From: Theristus sp. LFF4_11
Taxonomy: Eukaryota > Nematoda > Chromadorea > Monhysterida > Xyalidae
Direction of reading: 5' to 3'
Length of the DNA stretch: 64,000 nucleotides
Assembly: GCA_030248135.1 (NCBI GenBank)
Contig: JASANC010002724.1
Coordinates: 91,475 to 155,474 of the forward strand
A program made the translations under genes and the position numbers. Under the pieces are notes generated by a model. That model ran no database searches and was not told where the DNA came from. It saw only the letters and a list, made by a program, of their open reading frames with translations. Below, one piece after another: positions 1 to 11,584 of this stretch. How positions within the stretch are numbered: position 1 is the stretch's first letter; every line of letters begins with the position of its first letter.

Positions 1-1150
1 CAAGCCTTTTTGGTGAAGTGGCATTGACTTAGAAAGAAAAAACTGTAACGTTTACTGAATAATAACCCTGAAGAAAATTTACCTTGTGCTGCCGTGAAGT
101 CGTCTACAATACAGTATTTTTTAATGTATTTAAATAAATAAAAAATGCGAAGTTTATGATTTTGCTATTTTTACCCGTTTACCCTAACCGAAGGCAAGCC
201 TTTTTGTAAGTGAAGTAAAATTGAATAAAAAATATAAAAACTAACGTTTTTTTCATTTACCCGTTTTAAAAGGCTAATGCTTTTTTACCCGTTTACCTAA
301 GCCAATCTTTTTTTGTAAAGTGAAAATGCGAAATTTATGATTTTGCTATTTTTACTCGTTCACCCTAACCTAAGTCAAGCCTTTTTGTAAGTTAATTAAG
401 ATTGAATAAAAAATATAAAAATTAACGTTTTTTTTCATTAAAAATACCCGTTTTAAAAAGCTAATGCTTCTTTTACCCGGTTACCCTAATATAAGCCAAG
501 CCTTTTTTCTAAAACGAAACTGAATAGAAGAAACAAAAAAGTGACGTTTATAATTTCGTTCTGCAGTCATTGCTTCTTTTTACCCGTTTACCCCAACATG
601 ACCCAAACATTTTGCAAAGTGAAAATGAATGGTAAATGCCATTTCGACCCAATTAAAAAACTAACTTTTTTCAAAGACGGTTTTGTTACATCTTTCGCAG
701 TCGCTCGTCAAGTTTTGTGCAGCAACAATTGCCAGTTGCCCATCGTGCGTTACGATGAAATTATCGCTCATAACCATAATAACCATGCAACTTGCAATGC
801 CGATGTCGATGTGCGTTTTGCAACCCGATTTTTTGCAAAAACAAAAAAGTTAAAACTTTTTTCAAAGACGGTTTTGTTACATCTTTCCCAGTCGATCATC
901 AAGTTTTGATCAGCCACGCTTCTATTTGCCTATGCTGCACTGAACTGAACTGTTGACCAAAGAGTATCATGATGACTCCAGCTATGAAGAGCGACGTTTT
1001 TGAGAAAACAATCTCAACTGGCATTAATAAAAAAATAGGTTAAGGAAATTGAGATAAAGTTTTTTAAGTAGCAAAAATGGGCGCCAATTCAAATTGCAAA
1101 AAAGTGCCACGCACAGACAGACACTTTGTAAATTTAATAATATAGATTCA
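1..1150. repeat. AT-rich degenerate tandem repeats
   Basis: Diverged repeats with a period of roughly 180 bases. Each holds a TTTACCCGTTTACCCTAA-like block, then CAAGCCTTTTTGTAAG and a run of A-rich sequence (about 1-520). From about 650 and again from about 845 a second motif (TTTTCAAAGACGGTTTTG) recurs. The open frame at 541-909 runs through these repeats and is not judged coding. No gene seen. If the secreted-protein gene ends to the left, this is its last visible intron. Confidence 0.7.
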
Positions 1151-1194
1151 TTCGTCATTCATTATTCAAACTCAGAGTTTGACGAATGAATTAT

Positions 1195-1433
1195 TCATAC
1201 CATCTATAGTGTGTGGTGTGGAGGGATAGTGTGTGGCGTGGTGTAGCGTGTAACGTAGTATTATGAGTGGTGTAGTGTGTCGTGTAGTGTAGTGTCTAGT
1301 GTCTAGTGTGCGTTGTAGTGTGCGGTGCATGATATCGAGTGTAGGGGCGGTGTGGGTTATAGTGTGTGGTGTAGCAGTGTGGTGTGTGGTGTGGTGCGGT
1401 GTACTGTGTAGCGGCGGTGGTGTGGCGTCTTTA
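1195..1433. repeat. GT-rich minisatellite touching a splice donor
   Basis: Irregular array of GTGTGGTGTAGTG-like units on the plus strand. On the minus strand it is an AC-rich tract beginning only about ten bases after the 5' splice site of exon 5 of the secreted-protein gene (donor at 1434-1433). No coding signal; the open frames here on both strands are low-complexity artefacts. Confidence 0.85.
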
Positions 1434-1434
1434 C

Positions 1435-4400
1435 CCATAGTAATAAAGCAATGTCCGAAAGTCCATTTCGTTTGTCCAATTGACGCTTCGTCCAGCGGTG
1501 GTCGGAGGCAGTCCGTGTCCGGGTTTGTACCGTTCAGAATGTAGAAACCGGTGCCGGTGCCCTGCGTGGCGTACTCCTGTGCTGTGCGACCAGTTGTGCA
1601 AATGATGGCTGGAAAAAACGAATGGCTACATGAGTTTGTTTCAAAAAACTATTATTTTGTGGCTTAGCCCGCGTGCAAAGCGAATACCGCGTGGTTTTTC
1701 TGACTATAGACCGCACAATCACTAAAAGTGACGCCGACTTTAAAAAAGGCCCTGTGGTCAAGAGACAGACTGTGTAGTCGCTGATGTGTGCGCGAGCAGA
1801 AGCAAAACACAAGCGTGACCAACAAGATACCATCTTTTGCTTGATTGATCATACAGCTTTTGTCCTACTTGCGACTTGATAAACAGGCACAACAAAAAGA
1901 GAACAATATTAGAAACGCGCAGACCAGGGTCGACAGTGTAGAGTGTGAGCGTCCAGTGGTCGCCGTCACTCATGAACGGGTGTTCAGTGTTACGGGCAGA
2001 CGGGGTGAATTGTGATTTTGGCACCTATGTACAGTATGTTTGATTGAACCTGTATTTTTTCGCAAAATACTCGCGAAAAAAGAAACCACAGAATCGGTGT
2101 TGCAATGAAAAACATATTAAGCCACAAATGAGCTGTGTTTGATTTTTACAAACCCTATCATGCGGATGCGCGAGCGAGCGCCAGCGAGCGGACAGCGCAT
2201 CACGCATAATATGAGCCGTTATCCCCTCGCGCGCTTTTTTCAAATTTGCTCGCTGCGTCCTGCGAGCATAGTATAAGCCACAAACTTGGTTCCGTGCACA
2301 CGAAACGAACACCCAAAGTTGTGCTTGGAGCCGCGAAAAAAATTTTATCCGACTACTTTTCATACGCTGTAGACACGAAAAACCTATTCTGAAAACAGTG
2401 TTACTTCTTTCCCTTTGTCCTTTTTTTTCAGGTATGTAATCATGCGGATGCGCGAGCGAGCGCCAGCGAGCGGACAGCGCATCACGCATAATATGAGCCG
2501 TTATCCCCTCGCGCGCGTTTTTCAAATTTGCTCGCTTCCTCCAGCGAGCATAGTATAAGCCACAAACTTGGTTCTGTGCACACGAAACGAACACCCAAAG
2601 TTGTGCTTGGAGCCGCGAAAAAATTTTTATCGGACAACTTTTCATACGCTGTAGACACGAAAAACCTATTCTGAAAACAGTGTTACTTATTTCTCTTTGT
2701 ATTTTTTTTTTTCAGTAGTGTAATCATATGTGTTCGCCCTTTCAATTTTTACCTGCGACACTTTCACAGTTGCACAAAAATGGTTCCTGGGGTAATTCCA
2801 TCCGGAGATTTTGAAAATTGGGTTAATTTTTTGCCCCGACCCTTATTTGAGGCAAAATTTGGGCATTTTTTTAAATTTTGAAGGATTTTACGGCGTTACA
2901 AGTGTTCGCCCTTTCAATTTTTGTCTGAAGTTGTTCCATGACCAAACAAAAAAATTTCCTGGGGTAATTCCATCCGGAGATTTTGAAAATTGAGTTAATT
3001 TTTGCCTCTGACCCTTATTTGGGGCAAAATTTGGGCATTTTTAAGTTTTGAAGGATTTTACGCCGTTACAAGTGTTCGCCCTTTCAATTTTTGTCTGAAG
3101 TTGTTCCGTAACCTAACAAAAAATTTTCCTGAGGTAATTCCATCCGAAGATTTTAGAAATTGAGTTAATTTTTTGCCCCGACCTTGTTTTTGAGTAAAAA
3201 TTGGGCATTTTTAAAAACTCGCACGGTTTTCACCGGGTTTTAAGTGTTCGCCCTTTCAATTTTTGTCTGAAGTTGTTCCATAACCGAACAAAAAAGTTTC
3301 CTGGGGTAATTTCATCTGTAGATTTTGAAAATTTAGTTACTTTTTTGCTCCAACCTTTATTTGGGTAAAAAATTGGGCATTTTTAAAGGTTCGCAGGTTT
3401 TGACCTGGTTACATGTGTTCGCGCTTTCAATTTTTACCTGCGGCATTTTCACAGTCGAACAAAAATGTTTCCTGGGGTAATTCCATCCGGAGATTTTGGA
3501 AATTAAGTTAATTTTTGCCCCGTGTGAGCATCTCTAGATACTGAATCGTGACGATTTCGGGCGAATCGGTCGTGGAAATTGGCGAAATCGGTCCAGAAAC
3601 GAAAAACAAGAAAAGGGTGTTTTCCAAGGTAATTCAATGCGCTGATCACGGATTTTGGGTTAGTTTTCTTACGTGAGCAACTCTAGATGCCGAATCGTGA
3701 CGATTTCGGGCGAATCGGCCGTCGAAATTGGCGAAATCGCTCCAGAAACGAAAAACAAGAGAAGAGTGTTTTCCAGGGTAATTCAATGCGCTGATCACGG
3801 ATTTTGGGTTAGTTTTCTTACGTGAGCAACTCTAGATGCTGAATCGTGACGATTTCGGGCGAATCGGCCGTGGAAATTGGCGAAATCGGTCCAGAAACGA
3901 AAAACAAGAAAAGGGTGTTTTCCAGGTAACTCAATGCGCTGATCACGAATTTTGGGTTAGTTTTCTTACGTGAGCAATTCTAGATGCTGAATCGTGACGA
4001 TTTCGGGCGAATCGGCCGTGGAAATTGGCGAAATCGGTCCAAAAACAAAAAAATAAGAAACTGGTGTAGTCAGGGGTAATTCAATGCGCTGATCACGGAT
4101 TTTGGGTTAGTTTTCTTATGTGAGCAACTCTAAATACTGAATCGTGACGATTTCGGGCGAATCGGCCGTGGAAATTGGCGAAATCGGTCTAAAAACAAAA
4201 AATGAGAAACTGGTGTTTTCCAGGGTAATTCAATGCGCTGATCACGGATTTTGTGTTAGTTTTTTATGTGAGCAACTCTAGATACCGAATCGTGACGATT
4301 TGGAGCGAATCGGCCGTGGACTTTAGCGAAATCGGTCCAGAAAAGAAAAACAAGAAAACGGCGTTTTCCATGGTAATTCAATGCACTGATTACGGATTTT

Positions 4401-7400
4401 GGGTTAGTTTTTTATGTGAGCAACTCTAGATACTGAATCGTGACGATTTCGGGCAAATCGGCCGTGGAAATTGGCGAAATCGGTCCAGAAATGAAAAACA
4501 AAAAAACGGTGTTTTCCATTGTAATTAAATACACTGATCACGGATTTTGTGTTAGTTTTTTCATGTGAGCAACTCTAGATACCGAATCGTGACGATTTCG
4601 GGCGAATCGGCCGTGGAATTTAGTGAAACCGGTCCAGAAATGAAAAACAAGAAGTCGGTGTTTTCCATGGTAATTCATTGCGCCGATCACGGCTTTTGGG
4701 TCAGTTTTCTTATGTGAGCAATTCTAGGTACTGAATCGTGATGATTTTGGGCGAATCGGCCGTAGAAATAGCATAGACGAAATTGGCCTAAAAACGAAAA
4801 ATGAAAAACCTGAGTTGTCCGGGGTTTAGAAGAATGTGTGACCAACGTATTGTGATTTTGGTCCGACCTTTGGGGCTTATGTAAAAGTCAGAATATTATC
4901 TAAAAATGCGGGAGACGCATATAAAAGGAGGAATATGGCCTTGTGTAAGCAGTGAAAGACTTGGCTCGACAACGCTTTTCAAGTCTCTGATGTGGTACAC
5001 ACGGATACAAGTACATAAGAGTCATATTTTTGCGCCGTTTATTCTTTATTTCGGTTGCAAGTGGCAACCCTCGTACATTGTAGACAAATGAAACTTTCAC
5101 ATTTGCTTTTTTCTAGCATTTAGCGACCTCTAAAACCACTAAAATAACGATCAGACTTTAGATCGCTGACACTGGTTTGCACAAAGTGTATCGCAGAGGC
5201 ATTGGGAACGCAAGGTCTCCTTCTGTGGCAATGACTCACCGGTTTATCCTGTCACAAGAGTTTGGTAAAAAGGGTGAAAATCAACGGAAGACAACACTTT
5301 TTGCACTGGTGCTGCTGTATGCACAGCGGTGCGTACGTTAGCAACAACGATAAAGCTACATGCAGCAATGTTTTGCAATCTCTGATGTTTCTGTTTTTGG
5401 TTATAGCCGATTAAACATGGCAGTTTTTTTAGGGTGCAAGGAGCGCGCGAATTTTGAATGAAAGAAAAAGAAGTTCAGAAACCAAATTGTATGCCAAATT
5501 TGACGCGTTTTTTAAACTAATGGATTATCCGTATTATTCTGTTCATTCTTTCTCCCTTGCACACATGATTGGAAATTATGTTGGATTTTTGAAAAAGACA
5601 ACTCCTAGTCAGCGACTAATCCCGCCTTGATGGACTGCCTCATTTATTCGGCCATGCTGTACAGAATTTCGCACATGATGTGATTTTAGACTAAACTGAA
5701 GAGGACAATTGAAAAATATCTACATAACTTCAAAGTTTTTACGCTTCTCAGCAAGCTTTTAAACAACAAACGCGGCGCAAAAATATGACTTCTTATGTGC
5801 TTGTATCCGTGTGTACCACATCAGAGACTTGAAAAGCGTTGTCGAGCCAAGTCTTTCACTGCTTACACAAGGCCATATTCCTCCTTTTATATGCGTCTCC
5901 CGCATTTTTAGATAATCAACATGTGTTCGCCCTTTCAATTTTTGCCTGCGACACTTTCACAGTCGAACAAAAATGTTCCCTGGGGTAATTCCACCCGGAG
6001 ATTTTGAAAATTGGGTTAATTTTTTACCCCGACCCTGTTTTTGGGTAAAAATTGGGCATTTTTAATTGTTCGGAGGGTTTTCTCCTGGTTTTAAGTGTTC
6101 GCCCTTTCAATTTTTAGCTGGGACACTTTCACAGTTGAACAAAAATGTTTCCTAGGGTAATTTCATCCGTAGTTTTTGAAAATTTAGTTAATTTTTTTGC
6201 CCGGGCACTTTTTTGAGTCAAAATTGTGCATTCTTTGAAAGTTCGTAGCATTTTGACTGGGTATCAGTTTTTCACTCTTACAAATTTTGTCTGAGCTGCG
6301 AAAAATAGTAGGAAAAAAGTCTAGTCCGTAGTAATTCAATGCGCTGATCACGGATTTTGGGTTAGTTTTCTTACGTGAGCAACTCTAGATGCTGAATCGT
6401 GACGATTTCGGGCGAATCGGCCGTCGAAATTGGCGAAATCGGTCCAGAAACGAAAAACAAGAAAAGATTGTTTTCCAGGGTAATTCAATGCGCTGATCAC
6501 GGATTTTGGGTTAGTTTTCTTACGTGAGCAACTCTAGATACTGAATCGTGACGATTTCGGGCGAATCGGCCGTGGAAATTGGCGAAATCGGTCCAGAAAC
6601 GAAAAATAAGAAAAGGATGTTTTCCAGGGTAATTCAATGCGCTGATCACGGATTTTGTGTTAGTTTTTTATGTGAGCAACTCTAGATACTGAATCGTGAC
6701 GATTTCGGGCGAATCGGCCGTGGAAATTGCCGAAATTGGTCCAGAAATGAAAAACAAAAAAAACGGTGTTTTCCATGGTAATTAAATACACTGATCACGG
6801 ATTTTGTGATAGTTTTTTCATGTGAGCAACTCTAGATACCGAATCGTGACGATTTCGGGCGAATCGGCCGTGGAATTTAGTGAAACCGGTCCAGAAATGA
6901 AAAACAAGAAGTCGGTGTTTTCTATGGTAATTCATTGCGCCGATCACGGCTTTTGGGTCAGTTTTCTTATGTGAGCAATTTCTAGGTACTGAATCGTGAC
7001 GATTTTGGGCGAATCGGCCGTAGAAATAGCATAGACGAAATTGGCCTAAAAACGAAAAATGAAAAACCTGAGTTGTGTGCCCAACGTATTGTGATTTTGG
7101 TCCGACCTTCGGGGCTTATGTAAAAGTCAGAATATTATCTAAAAATGCGGGAGACGCATATAAAAGGAGGAATATGGCCTTGTGTAAGCAGTGAAAGACT
7201 TGGCTCGACAACCTTTTCAAGTCTCTGATGTGGTACACACGGATACAAGTACATAAGAGTCATATTTTTGCGCCGTTTATTTTTTATTTAGGTTGCAAGT
7301 GGCAACCCTCGTACATTGTAGACAAATGAAACTTTCACATTTGCCTTTTTCTAGCATTTAGCGACCTCTAAAACCACTAAAATAACGATCAGACTTTAGA

Positions 7401-9623
7401 TCGCTGACACTGGTTTGCACAAAGTGTATCGCAGAGGCATTGGGAACGCAAGGTCTCCTTCTGTGGCAATGACTCACCGGTTTATCCTGGCACAAGAGTT
7501 TGGTAAAAAGGGTGAAAATCAACGGAAGACAACACTTTTTGCACTGGTGCTGCTGTATGCACAGCGGTGCGTACGTTAGCAACAACGATAAAGCTACATG
7601 CAGCAATGTTTTGCAATCTCTGATGTTTCTGTTTTTTGCACAGAATTTACAGTATAGCCGATTAAACATGGCAGCTTTTTTCAGGGTGCAAGGAGCGCGC
7701 GAATTTTGAATAAAAGAAAAAGAAGTTCAGAAACCAAATTGTATGCCAAATTTGACGCGTTTTTTAAGCTAATGGATTATCCGTATTATTCTGTTCATTC
7801 TTTCTCCCTTGCACACATGATTGGAAATTATGTTGGCATTTTTGAAAAAGACAACTCCTAGTCAGCGACTAATCCCGCCTTGACGGACTGCCTCATTTAT
7901 TCGGCCATGCTGTTCAGAATTTCGCACATGATGTGATTTTAGACTAAACTGAAGAGGACAATTGAAAAATATCTAGATAACTTCAAAATTTTTACGCTTT
8001 TCAACAAGCTTGTAAACAACAAACGCGGCGCAAAAATATGACTCTTATGTACTTGTATCCGTGTGTACCACATCAGAGACTTGAAAAGGTTGTCGAGCCA
8101 AGTCTTTCACTGCTTACACAAGGCCATATTCCTCCTTTTATATGCGTCTCCCGCATTTTTAGATAATACAAATTTGGGCTTCTTACCGCGATTTATTTTT
8201 TTCATATTTTATGTGAAAGTGACGGGTTTAAACAAACGTATTAGAAGAATTGAAACGGACGCACAAAATCCAACACCATCAAAGTCTCGTGAATGAAGAT
8301 TTCAAAAACATAACACAAAAATTATTTAACAAAAAAACACAAACGGAGGTCTGAATGCCCGCAATGTAGCCATTCACGTCGTATAACAGCTGCACCGCAG
8401 CATCGTTGTTCGCCCAGTACCGTCGTCCACGGAACGGGCCGCCTAAAAGTAAGAGGGGTGAAAAACGGCGTAATACTTTTCAGTTTAAGTTTAGTTTCAA
8501 CAAAAACCACAAATCGAAACAAACAAACAAAATGAACGAACAGTATACAGTTTTGTTTTGGGGGAGCCCTGAAAAGCGCACATACCGTATTACCCCCAAT
8601 AAACCCCCATGGGGGATTAATACGTCAGCGACTTTTAGGGGTGGGGGTTTATTGGTGGGGGGGGGGGATTATTGGTGGGGGGGGGGGGTTTATTTACAAA
8701 AAAATTCTAGGGGTGGGGGTTTGTTGAAAAATGGCAAAAATACATTGCATGGCAGGCAATAAAGTCGCAGAAACTTCTACTCTACATAGAAATTTCCTTT
8801 TATAACAGCCTTTTGTAATGAAATTACTATTAACTCACCCATTTGTGGCCTTTGGTAGCACAATTTCATCATTTTCACTGCAACCAGCCACTGAATTCGC
8901 TGGGTATGTGTTTCAAACAGGTCTCCAATAACTCCCCCATGGGGGATTATTTGTGGGGGGGGGGATTATTCGGAAACTGGTCGGGGGGTGGGGGTTTATT
9001 GGTGGGGGGATTAATGGTGGGGGGGGGTTTAATGGGGGTAATACGGTAGCTGTCAAGTAAGGCGCCCACTGAGTTTTCTCTGTCACTAAGGGCCTATACG
9101 CACACTATAGGCTATTAGCTGATTGGTTGGTGATCAAACGTGATGCGTCGTCACGTGGATCACTTTCTGTGCAGGATACACTCCACCTTTACAGCAAAAA
9201 ACATCTTACAGTTTTGCAACAACATAAAACCGAAGGTGATTACCAACCTTGCACCGCGCATTGATCGTCCTTCATGACGAATCCCTTCATATCGTCGTTG
9301 TTCAAATCGCGCGGCAACGAATCGAAACCCCACGAACTGAATGGGTTCAAGTCCCATGTCACTGAAACATTTTGAAAGTTTTTGGTCCACTGAAGGAAAA
9401 CGGCCAAACCGGTCAAAAGTCAAAACGGTAACAAAAAGACCCCGAATATCATATGTTTCAAAGGAGCCGTATGCATAAATAGAATGGAATATGGGTGAAA
9501 AGGACAGATGAAAAAAATAGGAGGCAGAAAAAGGCCAGAACTATCAGACCAACCGCGAAAACCGTCGTACGTTTGGTCGGCGACTGCCAAAAAGGGTAAA
9601 ATAGAGAAAAGGAGAAGCTTCAT
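1435..9623 (-). CDS. Secreted protein of an uncharacterised family (copy 1, 3' end missing)
   Basis: Five coding exons (minus strand): 9563-9623, 9248-9361, 8345-8442, 1925-2024, 1435-1608. All junction phases agree (1,1,0,1, then 1 open). It starts with a signal peptide (MKLLLFSILPFLAVA, residues 1-15), then DQTYD, TWDLNPFS, a DDQCAV segment, GPFRGRRYWANND, NGYIAGIQTS, WTLTLYTVDPG, ICTTGRTA and GTGTGFYILNG. Exon 5 ends at HCFITMG before a GTAAAG donor. By comparison with copy 2 the next exon should start near HYWYN and LLYNKGRLNG, and I do not find it in bases 1-1430, so it lies off the window or is lost. Even spacing of Cys, Trp and Gly suggests a compact extracellular domain. I recall similar invertebrate proteins of unknown role but cannot name a Pfam family. 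No frameshift or stop is seen in the five exons. Intron 3 (2025-8344) is almost entirely satellites and mobile elements. Confidence 0.8.
2160..2722. repeat. Two-copy tandem duplication, 282-bp period
   Basis: Near-identical units start at 2160 and 2442. Each has a GCGAGCGAGCGCCAGCGAGC core and ends in a poly-T/CAG tract. The 206-codon minus frame at 2025-2645 simply reads through both units and repeats itself, so it is not called a gene. Lies in intron 3 of the secreted-protein gene. Confidence 0.85.
2731..3523. repeat. Tandem array, about 172-bp period, five copies
   Basis: Units begin with GTGTTCGCCCTTTCAATTTT near 2731, 2900, 3071, 3244 and 3414 and contain GGGGTAATTCCATCCGGAG. Two further diverged units lie at about 5930-6290, downstream of the inverted-repeat element, so this array and the next were duplicated together. 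Confidence 0.85.
3524..4800. repeat. Satellite array A, about 149-bp period, nine copies
   Basis: Units start with GTGAGCAACTCTAGATACTG (first near 3524, then about every 149 bases to 4716). They carry CGTGACGATTTCGGGCGAAT and AATTCAATGCGCTGATCACG. Copies are highly similar, with drift increasing towards the right end. A shorter array of the same unit follows at 6318-7080, with the same diverged last unit. The pair reflects a duplication of the whole block. Confidence 0.9.
4895..5916. mobile_element. 1.02-kb element with ~142-bp terminal inverted repeats (copy A)
   Basis: The left end starts ATTATCTAAAAATGCGGGAG and its reverse complement closes the element at 5916. The arms match for about 142 bases (to the GCGCAAAAATATGACT region). 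The inside carries a nested smaller element (about 5404-5663) that also occurs alone at 28,042. No transposase frame. It could be a non-autonomous cut-and-paste element or a foldback. Confidence 0.85.
6318..7080. repeat. Satellite array B, five copies of the 149-bp unit
   Basis: Same unit as the array at 3524-4800, ending in the same diverged terminal unit and the same unique flank (CCAACGTATTGTGATTTTGG), followed by a second copy of the 1-kb inverted-repeat element. Confidence 0.9.
7134..8167. mobile_element. 1.03-kb element with terminal inverted repeats (copy B)
   Basis: Second copy of the 4895-5916 element, with the same left flank (GTAAAAGTCAGAAT), so it arose by segmental duplication rather than new insertion. 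It contains a nested element at about 7652-7915 bounded by CAGTATAGCCGATTAAAC and GTTTATTCGGCCATGCTG-like ends. Confidence 0.85.
8585..9046. mobile_element. G-rich MITE, CCGTATTACC ends, TA target duplication
   Basis: Terminal inverted repeats CCGTATTACCCCC / GGGGGTAATACGG flanked by TA on both sides (8583-8584, 9047-9048), as in Tc1/mariner-type elements. The inside holds runs of G with TTTATTGG spacers. Lies in intron 2 of the secreted-protein gene. A sister copy with identical ends lies at 47,618-48,037; diverged pieces lie at 15,321 and 16,325. Confidence 0.9.
9090..9210. mobile_element. Fragment of the CAGCTGATTGG palindromic MITE family
   Basis: Carries AGCTGATTGGTTGGTGATCA and CACTTTCTGTGCAGGA, the core shared by the copies at 24,563, 30,165, 44,219 and 52,944. 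One end is degenerate. Intron 2 of the secreted-protein gene. Confidence 0.6.
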
Positions 9624-10204
9624 TTTTGCGGCGAACCTAAAAAAGCTTTGTATATTTTTAAAACTAGAAAATGAAAGGTGAAATCCCTCAGAGAAAACTA
9701 CGAATCTAAAAAGAACGCGCAGCAGATGGATGTGGGCCCGGGGTCACACGGGACTAAAAGTTTCAACGAAATATTGCCCAAAAATACATATTCAGCAGAC
9801 TGATAGCACTTATGACCAAAAATTGTAAAAATAAACGGCGTTATGTTGTTTGTTGTTGGTTCTGGTCTGATAATGAAACGATACCGTTTTAACAAACTCG
9901 CCGTTGAATGCTGAGAAAGAGGTCATCTGGCAATTCTTGTTGTTTTCGATTTTTTCAGATTAAAACTGTTATTCCAAAAAAACAGGTTGCAGTTTTATCT
10001 AGTCCTATCTATCAGCTGTTGCCATAGACATTATTACACATTGGCAATAAACAAACAGTCATGCAACTAAACAACGTACATGTGTCTCACAAGCATAAAA
10101 ATCACAAAATCAATTCTTTTTTGACAGTTATGATTTTAACCCGTATTTTCTTCAGTTTCCGATGTTCAACAAAAACTTGTGCTACGGGGCCAATTGGTGT
10201 AGTA

Positions 10205-11125
10205 CAGAGTGGGCCAAAAAAAGGTTCCATTTTCAAACTGCTGTCACTGGCTGGTATTTCAATATTATGAGCTGAAATTTTCAGCATTGATAAAACATGT
10301 GATGCCATTTTTCTGACAAAATTTTTATCTAGTTTGGTCAAGTAGATTCAGTTTTACAGCACAATGTTTAAAAATTCCCAAATTTAAAAAAAAACGGATT
10401 TTTAACCAAGAATTTAACAGCTCATAGACATCCAAATCATCATCAAGGTTTGTCGTCCGGCAGCGGCTGGATGGAATTTTACGCGAAACTGGCGAGTCAC
10501 TGCAGAAAAACTTTCAGATTGCTCCCACCAATCTCCCACCAACCCACCAAGAGCACACCAGACCCGCTGTTCTGCTGTCCACTTAACCATGACGAAACTG
10601 CAGAAAACTGAAACTGAAACACTGTTTTTATTCAAACCGCAGAAAAACTTTTCAAACGAAACAAATTAACAGACAGAGCAACACAGAATACAAAAAAATC
10701 AACTGAACAATTCTTTCTGTCGCAGTCGCATGGCTGCTGACTCGAGTCCGTTGTGAAACATCAGAATTTCGCTCGAGGTGCTCAAATGCAATTCAAGTGT
10801 GAGACCTTTCCACTCTGAGCGCATGATTTGAACTATCACGGGTATCCAAAAAGACCAATTTGTCACCTTCGCAACAGTTTCAAAATTGAATCACGCATCT
10901 TGATACAAATTTTTTATTGCACTCATTTCAGTCAATTTGTTGATTTTTCGAGCTTTTTAGTAAATCTGCCACAGTGAGCGCTAGGAATTATATATCGAAA
11001 AAAAAAATTTTGTCAGTAAAATGGCAACGCATGTTTTATCAGTGCTGAAAATTTCAGCTCATAATATTAAAACACCAGCCAGGGACAGCAGTTTGAAAAT
11101 GGAACCTTTTTTTTGGCCCACCCTG
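10205..11125. mobile_element. 0.92-kb element with ~128-bp inverted repeats and TA duplication
   Basis: Ends are CAGAGTGGGCCAAAAAAAGG (left) and the complement of CAGGGTGGGCCAAAAAAAAG (right), each next to TA (10,203-10,204 and 11,126-11,127). The arms stay paired through AAATGGAACC, GACAGCAGTTTG and the GATAAAACATG region. This is Tc1/mariner-like end structure. No transposase is visible inside, so it is probably non-autonomous. It fills most of the interval between the two secreted-protein gene copies; the rest of 9,624-11,437 shows nothing I can call. Confidence 0.85.
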
Positions 11126-11437
11126 TAGATGTGTAACGTTGTGAATCCAACGTTGTACGGGGCTGAGCTGAAGCACGTCTTCATGAAGAGCTGCAAATTT
11201 TTTACGCTGTTTTTTTTTGTTTTCAAAACTGAGTGTTGTTCTTACGCGACACCTTCCACTGAACAAAGACCAACCAAGACAGGTGCACTGATCAAAATAC
11301 TGTGTTCGTTTTTACAAAATACTACATTCGCAAAATACAGAGAGCACGGGATAACTTTGAATCAGATATATTAGCAATATTTTTTTTTAAATTCTGCGAC
11401 TCAATGCGTTTGCAGACGCAGGAAGAAAACTAGCTGC

Positions 11438-11582
11438 GTACAGACAGAACGACGTCGAATAGGGCACCCATTGAGTTTCTCTGTCATTAAATGCCCATAC
11501 ACCCCTCGGCGGGACTCGAACCCTCGAACGCACGGACAAGAGTCTAACGCGCTACCACCAAGGCCGCGAGGGTGACCACCTA
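11438..11582 (-). mobile_element. tRNA-derived SINE
   Basis: Minus-strand copy of the SINE family seen at 50,783, 57,825, 59,386 and 60,610. It has an A-box-like GGTGGTAGCGCGTTAGACTC, a B-box GGGTTCGAGTCCC, then GAGAAACTCAATGGGTGCCC. It follows directly on the last coding part of the pseudogene at 11,585-13,257, in the same orientation. Confidence 0.85.
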
Positions 11583-11584
11583 AC

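Noticed and set aside
541..909. 122-codon plus-strand open frame
   Set aside because: Spans degenerate tandem repeats with repeated lysine/phenylalanine runs; no signal of selection or splice partners.
2025..2645. 206-codon minus-strand open frame
   Set aside because: It repeats itself because it runs through a 282-bp tandem duplication; no domain and no codon bias.
3524..4800. CRISPR-like array
   Set aside because: The units are contiguous 149-bp satellite repeats without unique spacers, in eukaryotic DNA.
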